Positions 10,560 through 19,335 of a DNA stretch of 64,000 bases are shown here, piece by piece (position 1 is the stretch's first letter; every line of letters begins with the position of its first letter). The notes beneath the pieces were generated by a model. The model was given only the letters and a program-made list of their open reading frames with translations, made no database searches and had not been told where the DNA came from. This DNA comes from Chaenocephalus aceratus. Lineage: Eukaryota > Chordata > Actinopteri > Perciformes > Channichthyidae. The translations under genes were made by a program, and so were the position numbers. The DNA lies in assembly GCA_023974075.1 (NCBI GenBank), contig CM043797.1, positions 29,196,023-29,260,022 on the forward strand, read 5' to 3'.

Positions 10560-10856
10560 GGGAGCAACAGACGTAGGTTAGCCGGCTAGCATCACAGAGC
10601 AGCACTGCTGAGCATGTTAGCTTAGCTTGTTAGCCTCAGCTAGCTCTGGAACTTCCAGCTCGGTGGCAGCAGGTCCCGCCTTGGCTCCACCTCTTTGCCC
10701 TTATTTGGATCAGGCTGGAGCAGGCGGGAGTTAGACTCTGACGTCACTGTCGAGACGTTAGTGGCCGACACCGCCGACTTTAGGCTTCTCTGCAACTCTG
10801 CAGAATCCTATGGGTGACGTCACGGACACTACGTCCATTTATATATACAGTCTATG
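10560..10856. repeat. Dispersed GC-rich repeat, copy A (copy B at 20.2-20.5 kb)
   Basis: It shares with 20216-20505 the ordered words CTTAGCCTCAGCTAG (TTAGCCTGAGCTAG), GCAGGTCCCGCC, CCTCTTTGCCCTTATTTGGA, GCGGGAGTTA, GACGTCACTGTCGAG, CAACTCTGCAGAATCCTATG and GGGTGACGTCACGGAC, then TACGTCCATTTATATA. Order and spacing agree. Same strand in both copies. It contains repeated GACGTCA palindromes. No coding frame is seen. Confidence 0.6.
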
Positions 10857-10859
10857 ACA

Positions 10860-11395
10860 TATGACATATACAGCCGGGACGCCAATACGGAAGTGCCACA
10901 CACTGCAGTTCATACATGGGCCGCTAGGGACTGACTGCAGAAAGGAGCTATTTCCATAGACCCCCATGTTAAAATGCCCAACTTTACAGCAGAAAAAAAC
11001 ATGTTTCTACCCATGGATGCAATAAATATTATTATCAATATAGTTAGATTCAACCTTCATGATTATAAATCTGTGAGTGAATTGTTTTCTAACACGACCC
11101 TTTTATTTATATTAGGTCTTAAAGTTTTTGCATAAATTAGGGCATGGTCACTTTGATGGACAGGCACGTGCCTCACTGTCAGCTAACTGCAACTTGTCCA
11201 CTCTGCTAGGCTACAACCATAGAGGCTACAACGTTAGTTAGTCATAGTACTGTACTTGACCCTTTAGCTTTAGCCGTGTTAGTGGTGATTGTGGGAATAT
11301 TGTTACAAATACCAGACAATTAAAATGTCGTGCTGTGTGCTTGAATGTACTAACAGAACTTCCAAGAAGTCTACTCTCAGCTTTTTTCGGTGAGT
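10860..11395 (+). mobile_element. 5' part of a THAP-encoding (P-like) DNA transposon
   Basis: The region runs from a stretch containing CCCATGTTAAAATGCCCAAC, which I recall from fish THAP/P-type elements, into a short coding exon at 11325-11389 with a consensus splice donor. I cannot find the 5' terminus or later exons with confidence. The superfamily call depends on the THAP-like exon and is an inference. Confidence 0.4.
11325..11389 (+). CDS. THAP zinc-finger first exon
   Basis: The 65-base exon starts at ATG 11325 and reads MSCCVLECTNRTSKKS then TLSFFR. It has the C-x4-C spacing and the SFFRF start of the THAP C2CH finger. The donor GTGAGT at 11390-11395 follows directly, so the rest of the finger (Trp, Cys, His) would lie in a later exon, as in other THAP transposases. 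THAP domains bind DNA at the ends of P-type and Kolobok-type transposons. No matching second exon was found downstream, so the gene is probably incomplete. Confidence 0.5.
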
Positions 11396-11525
11396 AAAAT
11401 GATAATATTATACATGTTTGTTAACCCCAGGTGTTTGTGTGCTTGTTAGCTTAGCTTGTGATGTAGCTTATTAGCCAGCTGAGGACGTAACTCTTTATAC
11501 ATGTGTATATATATATATATATATA

Positions 11526-11620
11526 TGTAGCCCCCTGCGGCTCCGTTAGCTTCGGCCAGCGGCGGAGTCCATAGCTAGCCCCCTGCGGCTCCGTTAGCTT
11601 CGGCCAGCGGCGGAGTCCGG
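11526..11620 (+). repeat. 48-bp tandem duplication
   Basis: AGCCCCCTGCGGCTCCGTTA and the following GCTTCGGCCAGCGGCGGAGTCC occur twice, at about 11528-11570 and 11576-11618, preceded by an (AT)n tract (11506-11526). The two units are identical over about 43 bases, so the duplication is recent. Confidence 0.85.
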
Positions 11621-11877
11621 CGTTATAACTGGAGATCAAGGAATGCAGCGAAACGCGGACTTGGTTCACCTGCAGCCCGCTATAGTATTAGCTAAAGAAA
11701 TTATGTTGTACAAGGCTTATTAAGCTGAACATCGCCACAATTGTTTTGCTATGTATTGGTACTTATTTTATTTTCTTAACGTGTGAATGACATGTATTAA
11801 GAATAACAATAAATAGCTATTTATCTTGCAGATTGTCTCGTTTGATTATGAATGTAACGTTTATATAGTGGAACTCA

Positions 11878-11960
11878 GAGGTGTGGACTCGTGTCACATG
11901 ACTTGGACTCGAGTCACAAATTTGATGACTTGAGACTCGACTTGACAAAATCACAAAACA
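11878..11960. repeat. GACTCGAGTCA-rich repeat fragment
   Basis: The words GTGTGGACTCGTGTCACATG, ACTTGGACTCGAGTCAC and TTGAGACTCGACTTGAC form a run of imperfect palindromes around ACTCGAGT. This pattern is common at the end of a DNA-transposon family in fish. Only one end is visible. Confidence 0.45.
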
Positions 11961-11999
11961 CTTGCATCTCGACCATTTCTGTGTTTTGCAGGTGTACGT

Positions 12000-12800
12000 T
12001 TATTATCTGTGTTTGTCAAAAATTGTGTATGAATATTTGTAAATATATGTATATATCTATATCATATATATTAAGTTATTGGTTTGTGTTTTACGTGTCA
12101 TGACCAATTAATACTTTTTTTTGTAACTTACGGACCGAGAACAAGGAACATGGAACAAGTGGCAAGCCTTACTCTCTTTGGAAAACATTGTATATGTTGC
12201 TTGGAGCCTGCATGAAAGGGGCCTGAGTAACTTTCAATGTCTGCTGTTAAATATTCTGGGTATTTTCAACGTATTTGTGGCACTGCAGTGTGGGTATTGT
12301 GTGAACCTGACTATTAGTTGGAGTCTGCATGAACGGGGCCCAACTTTTTATTATCTGTGTTTGTCTATACTGTGTGTGCATATTTGTAAATATATTTATA
12401 CATCTATATAATATATATTAAATTATTGGTTTGTTGTTTGCAGTGTTTATTGTGATTATCAGTTGGAGTCTGCATGAACGGGGCCCAACTGTAAAATACT
12501 CTCAAAAATCCAAGCCGGGATGCTACTCAAAGACAAAAACATTGGAATGTAACATACTAAATTGTTCAAAGAGCCTTAACATATTGCCTACCTCAACTGT
12601 TCAGTATATCTTAGAGTCTGCATGAACGGGGCCTACGTTTATATTGATCTGTTATCCATAAACCACATTTGCAACCTCCATATTCATGTTTTTGTAGATA
12701 GTTTCATAAGTTGTGTGTCAAAGTTAAGCAACTGTTCATTGCCAAACGAGTAAGCATATGGAAAACTGTTCAATATGTATTAGAGTCTGCATAAACATTT
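12000..12800 (+). repeat. Ladder of a 20-bp motif in AT-rich DNA
   Basis: GAGTCTGCATGAACGGGGCC or a near match starts at 12203, 12321, 12466, 12614 and 12784 (the last decayed), at intervals of 118, 145, 148 and 170 bases. Between them is a second repeat pair, TTATTATCTGTGTTTGTC at about 12000 and 12349, each followed by AATATTTGTAAATATA and TTATTGGTTTGT. The spacers otherwise differ. There is no coding frame over the motifs that stays open. Confidence 0.7.
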
Positions 12801-13080
12801 TTTTTTTTTATAAAATGTAAAACTTTAAAAGAAAAACATATTTCTTTCTTCGATTGCTGTTTTGGCATATGATATTATATATTTTCTGATATAGGTCGTT
12901 TATAACCGTAAAAACATAGTTTTGGAATGTATCAGTGTTCTTTTGTTCATTGTTTACCTCTTTTTGATTGTTCATCAAATTCACGTTCCTATTACATTTT
13001 TATCTAACATTTATCTCAGCTCTCTCTTTCAAGACTTTGACAACTGCCTTAACCTGTTTTTTCTTCTTGACCCTTCTGCT

Positions 13081-14616
13081 ATGGGGGTTATTCCCTATCT
13101 TTATTCAAGAGCGTGGTATTTATATTTGAGAGCATACTTTATGTATTTATTTCCCTCAAACTCTGTCCTCGCACACAAATAGTGCCCTCCCACTCAAATA
13201 GTGCCTGCTTGCACTTAGATTTGCTCTGCTTGTGCTCAAACTGTACGCTTGCACTCAGATATATTGCTGCTTAGAATTATTCTGTGCGCGCTCGAAACTT
13301 TTGTGCAACAATCCTGTCAAAATCCCTCAACCAATAGGAGGCCAGGTGTCCTTGCGGGTGCGTTCGCTTTACTTATTACAGCGTCCCGTCAGGGCGGTTA
13401 CTCTTTGGTTTATAAACTCCAGCCCTCCACGGCTTTATAACATAGCATGTACTTCACTTGTTTGATTTACAACTTTTTTTGGGGGGGGGGGGGGGGAGCA
13501 CAGTTAGTTGGGAGGGGGGAGGGGGGATTGCTAGTGAATTTTCCGACCGGCCCACTTCTTCCTCCAGACTGTTGTTCTGCTCCAGCACTGTTGTGCTCCG
13601 GCTTGGTTCGGCCCGACGCGAAGCGGAGTGTCGACAACCATATTGTATAGATATTCGTATATCACGGCCTGAAGTGAGCTATTGCATTTATAAAACGGTT
13701 ACCACGTGTGGCTGGCAATGTGAAAGAAAAATACACACTCCAATTTAAATAGTTTTTATTATTAAATAATGATGTTCAAAAATAAAATAGTCCCTCCGTT
13801 GCCTTCTGCACAAAACATAGTGCGAGGTGGTTGCTCTGCAACAACAATAACAGCTCGAGAACATATTAGACAGACAGCATTGTCGTCGTTTAGGTGCTTT
13901 TTTTTCTGGAGATAGGCACTTCTCAATCCACTCCTCCATAGTAAGGCCACCCCGGAGGTCGAAGTTAACCTTAAATGTTTCCATTTTAAGCTTTGTTAGT
14001 TAGTTAGTTTCGTGACGGACGTAATGTAACAGTTGTAACCATATGGTTGTAACGGTTCACAGACGCGGAGGGATACTGACTTGTGAAAAGTAACTACAAT
14101 TATACCCGGGATATACGCTCATTATATCACGACTAAGAAACATCAGATTGCTTGATTTGAATTGTCCGTTTTATAAACATGTACTAACTGTGCTATATAT
14201 ATACTAACTGTGCTATGTTATAAAGCCGTGGAGGGCGGGAGTTTATAAACCAAAGAGTAACCGCCCTTACGGGACGCGGTAATAAGTAAAGCGAACGCAC
14301 CCGCAAGGACACCTGGCCTCCTATTGGTTGAGGGATTTTGACAGGATTGTTGCACAAAAGTTTCGAGCGCGCACGGAATAATTCTGAGAGCAGAAAAAGT
14401 TTCGAGCGCGCACAGAATAATTCTGAGCAGCAATATATCTGAGTGCAAGCGTACAGTTTGAGCACAAGCAGAGCAAATCTAAGTGCAAGCAGGCACTATT
14501 TGAGTGCGAGGGCACTATTTGAGTGCGAGGACAGAGTTTGAGGGAAATAAATACATAAAGTATGCTCTCAAATTTAAATACCACGCTCTTGAATAAAGAT
14601 AGGGAATAACCCCCAT
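13081..14616. mobile_element. Fold-back element with about 370-400-bp inverted arms
   Basis: The left arm is 13081-13447 (ATGGGGGTTATTCCCTATC to CACGGCTTTATAACATAGCA). The right arm is its reverse complement at 14211-14616. The right arm carries an extra local duplication (TTTCGAGCGCGCAC at 14361 and 14400) and a doubled GCACTATTTGAGTGCGAG near 14500. The 760-bp loop contains a 16-base G run, a GGGAGGGGGGAGGGGGG stretch and an unrecognised 79-residue minus-strand frame (13984-13745). No transposase is seen. Confidence 0.7.
13481..13530 (+). other. Poly-G and G-rich tract
   Basis: Sixteen consecutive G residues (13481-13496) are followed within 15 bases by GGGAGGGGGGAGGGGGG. The stretch lies in the fold-back loop. 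It satisfies the usual four-run pattern for a G-quadruplex. Confidence 0.7.
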
Positions 14617-14619
14617 ATT

Positions 14620-15130
14620 CTGCACTAGTTTTTAGCATTGTGTGCAGACTTTGTTGTGTGTGTTTGTCTCATTTTTATTTTTTGTTTGTCCATGTCCTGT
14701 GTCCATGCTTTTTAGTTTATTTTGCATTTTTATCCCGTCTTATATGTTCCCATTCTTGACCTGCACCTTGTCGTGGTGAGTGGGCTTTAAACTAAGACGG
14801 GTCATACTGAATAGTTTGTGCACACATTTTTAACATGTGATCTTTCTTTCATGTAGGACGCTTGAGGGAAGTTGCAACGCCTCGGCCAATGTGATGTCTT
14901 CTCCACCTTCTTGGTGTTTGCATTGTCACTGATAAATGACAGGGTAGTATTCATTGTCAAGATTTTGTGTTTTTAAACTTGGGACTCTTTTCAGACTGCT
15001 ATGGCTTGGGAAAAGATTTGAGCCTTAATGTTTTCTGTATTGTATGGTAAGCTTATCCTTTCATTTGATAGTCAGATTTGGATGTGATCGCTAACATTTT
15101 CAGTAAGGAGTAGACAAAAGAAGTGAAAAT
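14620..15130. other. Unclassified non-coding stretch
   Basis: It is T-rich, with no recognised frame, repeat or RNA gene. It lies between the fold-back and the poly(A)-like end of the minus-strand ORF that follows. Confidence 0.3.
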
Positions 15131-15462
15131 ATGAATGTAATTTATTTTCAATATTTACATAAATACAGAATTATTTTAACAAATAAAATAACAAAAAACA
15201 TCATAACAAATACAAAATAAAAGGTTTGACAGACAGCCATGCCCAGCATGGGCCTGGAGAGCTACAGAGTCCATTGGGGGAAGAGGGGGGGTGGGATGTG
15301 GGGAAGAGGAAGAGCAGCCATGTTAACAGTGTTATGGCTACAGATGTAATATCTAACTCAACATTAGCCATGACAGTCTGGGCTTAGCAAGGGCCTTAGA
15401 ATACATACTCTAAAGGCCAAATCCAAAAACAGTGATACTGACATTTTAGCAGTTCACAGTCT

Positions 15463-15765
15463 TTAGAGGTGGTCTTTCAGGCAATTGGCTAGTAACTTAA
15501 AAAAAACATAATTTCCCCTAGGGGTGAAATTAACTCTATCTCGCAAAAAAAGCCCAGGACTGTCATGTCTAATGTTGGAGTGGTCAACAATGGCACCATT
15601 TAGGCTATGAACAAAAGTAGCTATAACACTGTTAACAATCTTCCGGGCCTTGTCAATTTTGATAGGATTTGCACCAGCCCTCCACCGGCACCTCTGGTTG
15701 ATCTTGGAGAGCATGATCTTCATGCCAGGGTGCCGATTGTGAAGCTGGTGCATGTCCTCCTTCAT
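15463..15765 (-). CDS. Hypothetical protein fragment, possibly transposon-derived
   Basis: A 100-residue frame, rich in Lys, Arg and His (MHQLHNRHPGMKIMLSKINQ, then ARKIVNSVIATF). I do not recognise the family. A minus-strand AATAAA lies downstream near 15155, about 310 bases past the stop, so a short last exon of a larger gene is possible. No Cys/His cluster or membrane segment is seen. It lies just downstream of GGCC-rich direct repeats, and no second exon can be joined with confidence. Confidence 0.3.
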   Translation of the reverse strand: MKEDMHQLHNRHPGMKIMLSKINQRCRWRAGANPIKIDKARKIVNSVIATFVHSLNGAIVDHSNIRHDSPGLFLRDRVNFTPRGNYVFFKLLANCLKDHL

Positions 15766-15784
15766 CTGGCTTGGAATTTCGTCA

Positions 15785-15870
15785 TTTTAGGGGCAAGGCC
15801 ATTTGGCCTTCCCGTTCACATTTTTTTCAAGGGCACAAAGGCCACATGACAGGGCACAAAGGCCGTTTGG
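15785..15870 (+). repeat. GGGCACAAAGGCC direct repeat, left copy
   Basis: GGGGCAAGGCCATTTGGCC, an ACATTTTTTTCAAGGGCAC stretch and two GGGCACAAAGGCC words match 17599-17670 in the same orientation with small indels. The repeats flank the 1.75-kb block containing the Harbinger element. They may be copies of one family rather than ends of one element. Confidence 0.5.
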
Positions 15871-15899
15871 TTAAATTACGCTGGTTTTACCTTTCAGAT

Positions 15900-16806
15900 T
15901 AATACCGTGATATTCTCATTCACCAAGAAACATTAATGATGTATTAAGCAGGAGTTACAGAATACAGAATACATGCTCAAAAATGTCATTTGTAACATAT
16001 TTCGTTACATTACTCCATCTAATTACCGTATTCTAAATACTTGGATTACATCAGCGCTGTTTTACATTTGATCAAGTGTGAATCAAGCAGCTATTTCAGA
16101 GTTTGAATCACCCACATGATGCCAGTAAAAACCCACAACTTAACTATAGGATAAACTGAAACATTATACATCATCTCACAGAAATGTCAGAATTTTAGTT
16201 CAAAAAGCCCAGAAAATCATATGAGAAGGATTCCAAAAGTAACCCCTACAATTCCTTCAAAGAGAGACGTATCCTCCTAACTAGTGATGATAGCTCACCA
16301 GCTATCGCTAGTCAATCAACATGACGGAAAAGTGTAGCACTAACGTCAACGCCAGTCGTTTTACAAATGGCTGAATGAATAGCAATAGTGTTTCTTAAAC
16401 GTATACGTTAAGTTCAGCCATAAACCACATAAGTCAGCCATGTATTATATCAAAACCGCTTAGCAAGAAAAATACTAGATTCAAAGGTGACAGCTATCTG
16501 CTAGCTTGTAGAAGCAACACTAGATGTAGACCCCTTGAAGGGAAGACGTTAGCGCTATCCAAACTAGCTAGCTAGCTATCGCTAGTTTTCATGACAAAAT
16601 GTACTAACGAGTCGACTTTAAATAGGCTAATACAATGGTAATTACCTATCAATAGTACTTTCTATAAACACGTAAATGTTAAGTCCTTTCAAATACTACC
16701 ACATCATATCAAAACAGCTTGGTCCGCTTGCTTACCTGTGCTTCTCTTGCTCCCGCGGCTGAGGAGGAGGGCTGTCGGGCACCTACAGGCATGTCTGACG
16801 GAACAA
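15900..16806. other. Non-coding stretch
   Basis: AT-rich DNA with clusters of TAGC words (16290-16320, 16560-16590). The only candidate is a possible minus-strand exon at 16786-16735 (ATG, PVGARQPSSSAAGAREAQ, then GTAAGC donor). It is too short to call. Confidence 0.3.
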
Positions 16807-16999
16807 TAACGGAGCGTCCACACTACAGCTTCAAAAATAGCTTGGAGCTGGGCGTGTCTGGAGCTTGGGGATTTTATTCAAGCAACACGGCCAACAACCA
16901 ATCACATGAATCTCCCGCCCCCAACATACAAAGCAAAAAACCCCGGGGATTTTATGCGAGCAATATATATATAAACTCCCCAAACAGGCGAAAACCTAC

Positions 17000-17131
17000 C
17001 AGTTTCCCCCACTGTCTCTGCCACCTCCCTCCATGCCTGGTTCCTCCGGTTTGTATCCCGGTAGGTGAAGAGGGTCTGGTCATACAAAACCGGGTGATTT
17101 GCTACGGCGATAGTTAGTTTCTCCTCCGACT
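17000..17131 (-). pseudogene. MADF/Myb-like exon of a Harbinger ORF2 protein, copy 1
   Basis: Reading minus from about 17131: EEKLTIAVANHPVLYDQTL, then FTYRDTNRRNQAWREVAETV, then GETG and a GTAGGT donor at 16999-16994. The L-x2-V...P-x-LYD...W-x2-VA pattern is the MADF fold. Such SANT/MADF proteins are the second protein of PIF/Harbinger elements and bring the nuclease to DNA. There is no ATG in this exon before EEK, so the true start is in an earlier exon, or the copy is broken. The reading is intact and nearly the same as at 51.77-51.88 kb. Confidence 0.6.
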
Positions 17132-17257
17132 TTTTTTGAAATATAGAAATGAACGGCGGGATATCTCTCCCAGCTTAGACGCGGTTTGATTGGCTACGGC
17201 TTCAGCTGTCAGATTTTGGGAAACGGGATTTGATTGGCTGGCGCTGGCTACTCCGGC

Positions 17258-17306
17258 GTCTCAGGCGACAGAAGTTGAACATTGTTCAACTTCTGTCGCC
17301 TGAGAC
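17258..17306. repeat. Perfect 24-bp inverted repeat inside the Harbinger element
   Basis: GTCTCAGGCGACAGAAGTTG plus AACA is followed by one T and its exact reverse complement. The position within the element equals that of a 26-bp hairpin at 51593-51645 in copy 2. The apex (GTTGAACA/TGTTCAAC) is shared but the stem base differs. Confidence 0.9.
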
Positions 17307-17598
17307 GGACCGCTCTGCTACCCACAATTCAGTTCGGCGAAAAAGCGCGGCTACGTGACGTCACCCCATTGAAAGTGAATGGGCAGATTGGAGCTTTCGA
17401 CGCTGTCGACGCTGTAGTGTAGACGGGCCGTAACAGCGGGACTGCGCGCACTAATATGACTTCACTCGCGTTGTTTACACGGCATGTCTGATGGAACAAT
17501 CACAGCAGAGCAATCGCTCTGATCCACAGGCACGGGACTATACTACTGCGCGCACTAGTCTAACTTCACTGGCGTTATTTACACTGGAATTTTTGACA

Positions 17599-17700
17599 GG
17601 GGCACAAAGGCCACTTTGGCCGTGAATTGCATTTTTTTTCACAGGGCATCACGGCCAAAGGGCAGGGCAACGACGGCCATGGCCGTCGTGAAATTCCCAC
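17599..17700 (+). repeat. GGGCACAAAGGCC direct repeat, right copy
   Basis: AGGGGCACAAAGGCCACTTT, a CATTTTTTTTCACAGGGCATC stretch and the palindrome ACGGCCATGGCCGT. It matches the left copy at 15785-15870. It abuts the SGNH-hydrolase fragment. Confidence 0.5.
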
Positions 17701-17921
17701 CCTGCCCCCAAGTCATTGCCGCCACAGTGGATGAGGAGGACATCCGGGGCTGCTCTTCCTCGCAGGGAGTTGGAAAAGAAGGGGAGGACACCTCTCCAGC
17801 GCAGTCCACCCCAACCGAACCAGCAGACGCGCAGATCGAGGCCAAGGTTGCTGCCGATGGTCTCTGTAGCTCTCTGGGCTCCACGCCGGACATAGCTGTC
17901 TCCAATTATCCATACAGTCAC
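17690..17921 (-). pseudogene. SGNH-hydrolase-like fragment
   Basis: The minus frame reads WIIGDSYVRRGAQ, then LDLRVCWFGWGGLRW, then PDVLLIHCGGNDLG. These correspond to block I (GDS with the catalytic Ser), block II (the GWGG oxyanion Gly) and block III (GGND) of SGNH esterases. The fourth block with the catalytic Asp and His is missing. Sequence after GNDLG is the GGCC-rich repeat. SGNH domains of this type are known in Ngaro-type and some other retroelements, which fits the setting. A free-standing host enzyme is unlikely given the 70-residue truncation. Confidence 0.55.
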
Positions 17922-18043
17922 TATGGGAGGAAAATAAATGAGAGTAACAAATGCTTCAGATAATGAGGAATATCAAATTAAGTATAAAGGGTTGCTCATT
18001 TTGTTCCTTTGACAATAACATACAACATATAATGTATATATAT

Positions 18044-19112
18044 TAGGGGTGTAACGGTACACGTACCCGTACCGAAATTATTCGGTACGGGCCCTTCGGT
18101 TCGGTACAGGTGTGTACCGAACGAATATAACGTTAAACGTAAAAAATTGAGAACGTGAACAACTTTTTGGAAGTAATCTCAGGTGCTGCGTCGCAGCATT
18201 CAGAGTAATTTGCTCACATTGGGTTCAACGCGTCATAGAGCGAGCAAGTCATTTCATTGGGCTGGTCACAGGGATGCGTTCAAATGTAGTCAGTAATTTA
18301 AGGAACTGTCAAATTAATGGCGAACGCAGATAAAGTTGAGCTCGAAAATCCTCCAGCATCATTGACGTCTCCGGTTTGGGAACATTTTGGTTTCGCAGTT
18401 ACGTACAAGGATGACGGACAAAGACAGGTGGACCGAACCAAAGCTGTTTGTCTGCATTGTTCAACTAACATTGGTTACACGGCTGGCAATACATCAAACT
18501 TGCACACTCTTGAAAAGGCATCACCCGAACGTGAATATCACCGGTACCAAAAGAAAAAAAGCTGAAGTGCAAACTCCCGCTAGCATTTAAGCCTCCACCA
18601 CTCGCAAAAAGTTCAGACCGAGCCAAAGCTATTACAAACGCCAAATATCCTTATGTTGCCATGTTAGCAAAGTGCTACCTGGCTGTATCTGCTACCTCTG
18701 TCCCTAGCGAGAGGGAGTTCTCCACAGCAGGAGACATTGTTAGTGCCAGCTGCCAGCAGATCTGCCCTTTCGGAAAGCAATGTGGACAAGTTCATCTTTC
18801 TTTAAAAAAACATGAAAATACAATGACAAACAAGTCCTAATGTCAAACTGGCTGCTTAGGTGCTAGTACAGTACAGTTCAAATACAGATTATTTCAGTTC
18901 ATCGAAATGCTGCACCTTAATGTTTATTTTATTATATTTTGTATTTATTTGAGTGAATACATTATTCACAGTTTAATAATAATAAAAAATATATATATAT
19001 ATATATATGTTTTGTTTTGTGAAATTCTGCTGTACCGAAAACGTACCGAACCGAACCGTGACCAAAAAACCGAGGTACGTACCGAACCGAAATGTTTGTG
19101 AACCGTTACACC
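18044..19112 (+). mobile_element. hAT element, ZBED-type, internally deleted
   Basis: The termini AGGGGTGTAACGGTAC (from about 18044) and GAACCGTTACACCCCT (to about 19112) are inverted, with subterminal GTACCGAACCG words at both ends. The flanks are AT repeats, so the 8-bp duplication (TATATATA) is plausible but not decisive. The coding part joins a BED finger directly to the hAT dimerisation motif, so the catalytic middle has been deleted. Confidence 0.85.
18317..18835 (+). pseudogene. ZBED-type hAT transposase remnant: BED finger and C-terminus
   Basis: MANADKVELENPPASLTSPV then WEHFGFAVTYKDDGQ, VCLHCSTNIGYT and NTSNLHT is a BED zinc finger. The His pair (LKRHHPNVNITGTKRK) continues in another frame after a one-base shift near 18510. 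About 18641-18770 then reads YPYVAMLAKCYLAVSATS, then VPSEREFSTAGDIVSA, the conserved hAT C-terminal dimerisation motif. Some 400 residues of RNase H-like catalytic domain expected between them are absent. It binds DNA at hAT ends at most. It cannot transpose itself. Confidence 0.8.
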
Positions 19113-19240
19113 CCTAATATATATATATATATATATATACTGTGTGCTGTTTATCTCCAATTATGCACATAATGTGTATAGATATATACATATATGTATA
19201 TCTATAGATATATATATCTGTATACATATATGTATAGTAT
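18976..19240. repeat. AT-rich microsatellites
   Basis: (AT)n at about 18989-19008 and 19117-19140, then ATATATGTATATCTATAG-type near-palindromes to 19240. They flank and interrupt the right end of the hAT element. Confidence 0.8.
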
Positions 19241-19335
19241 GTTTGTGTGTAATGTCAACCATCTGAAGTCATGTAAAGTAAGCCAGAACCATCAATTTAC
19301 AGGTTGTGGAGGAAGTTGCCATCTTTTTTCCTTAA

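Larger units (their letters stand above)
16810..17430 (-). mobile_element. PIF/Harbinger element with MADF exon, copy 1
   Basis: The termini CGGAGCGTCCACACTACAGC (16810) and GCTGTAGTGTAGACGGGCCG (ending 17430) are inverted and flanked by TAA at 16807-16809 and 17431-17433, the three-base duplication of PIF/Harbinger. The 621-bp body encodes one exon of a MADF protein on the minus strand and a perfect 24-bp hairpin at 17258-17306. The DDE nuclease gene is absent, so this is non-autonomous. The related element at 51466-52076 lies in the opposite orientation. Confidence 0.82.

Noticed and set aside
12203..12803. CRISPR-like look of evenly spaced 20-bp motifs
   Set aside because: Eukaryotic setting, spacers of 100-150 bp, no cas genes, and motif decay. 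Not a CRISPR array.
13745..13984. 79-residue minus frame starting METFKVNFDLRGG in the fold-back loop
   Set aside because: Starts at a plausible Met but matches no family I know and is too short to call a transposase end.
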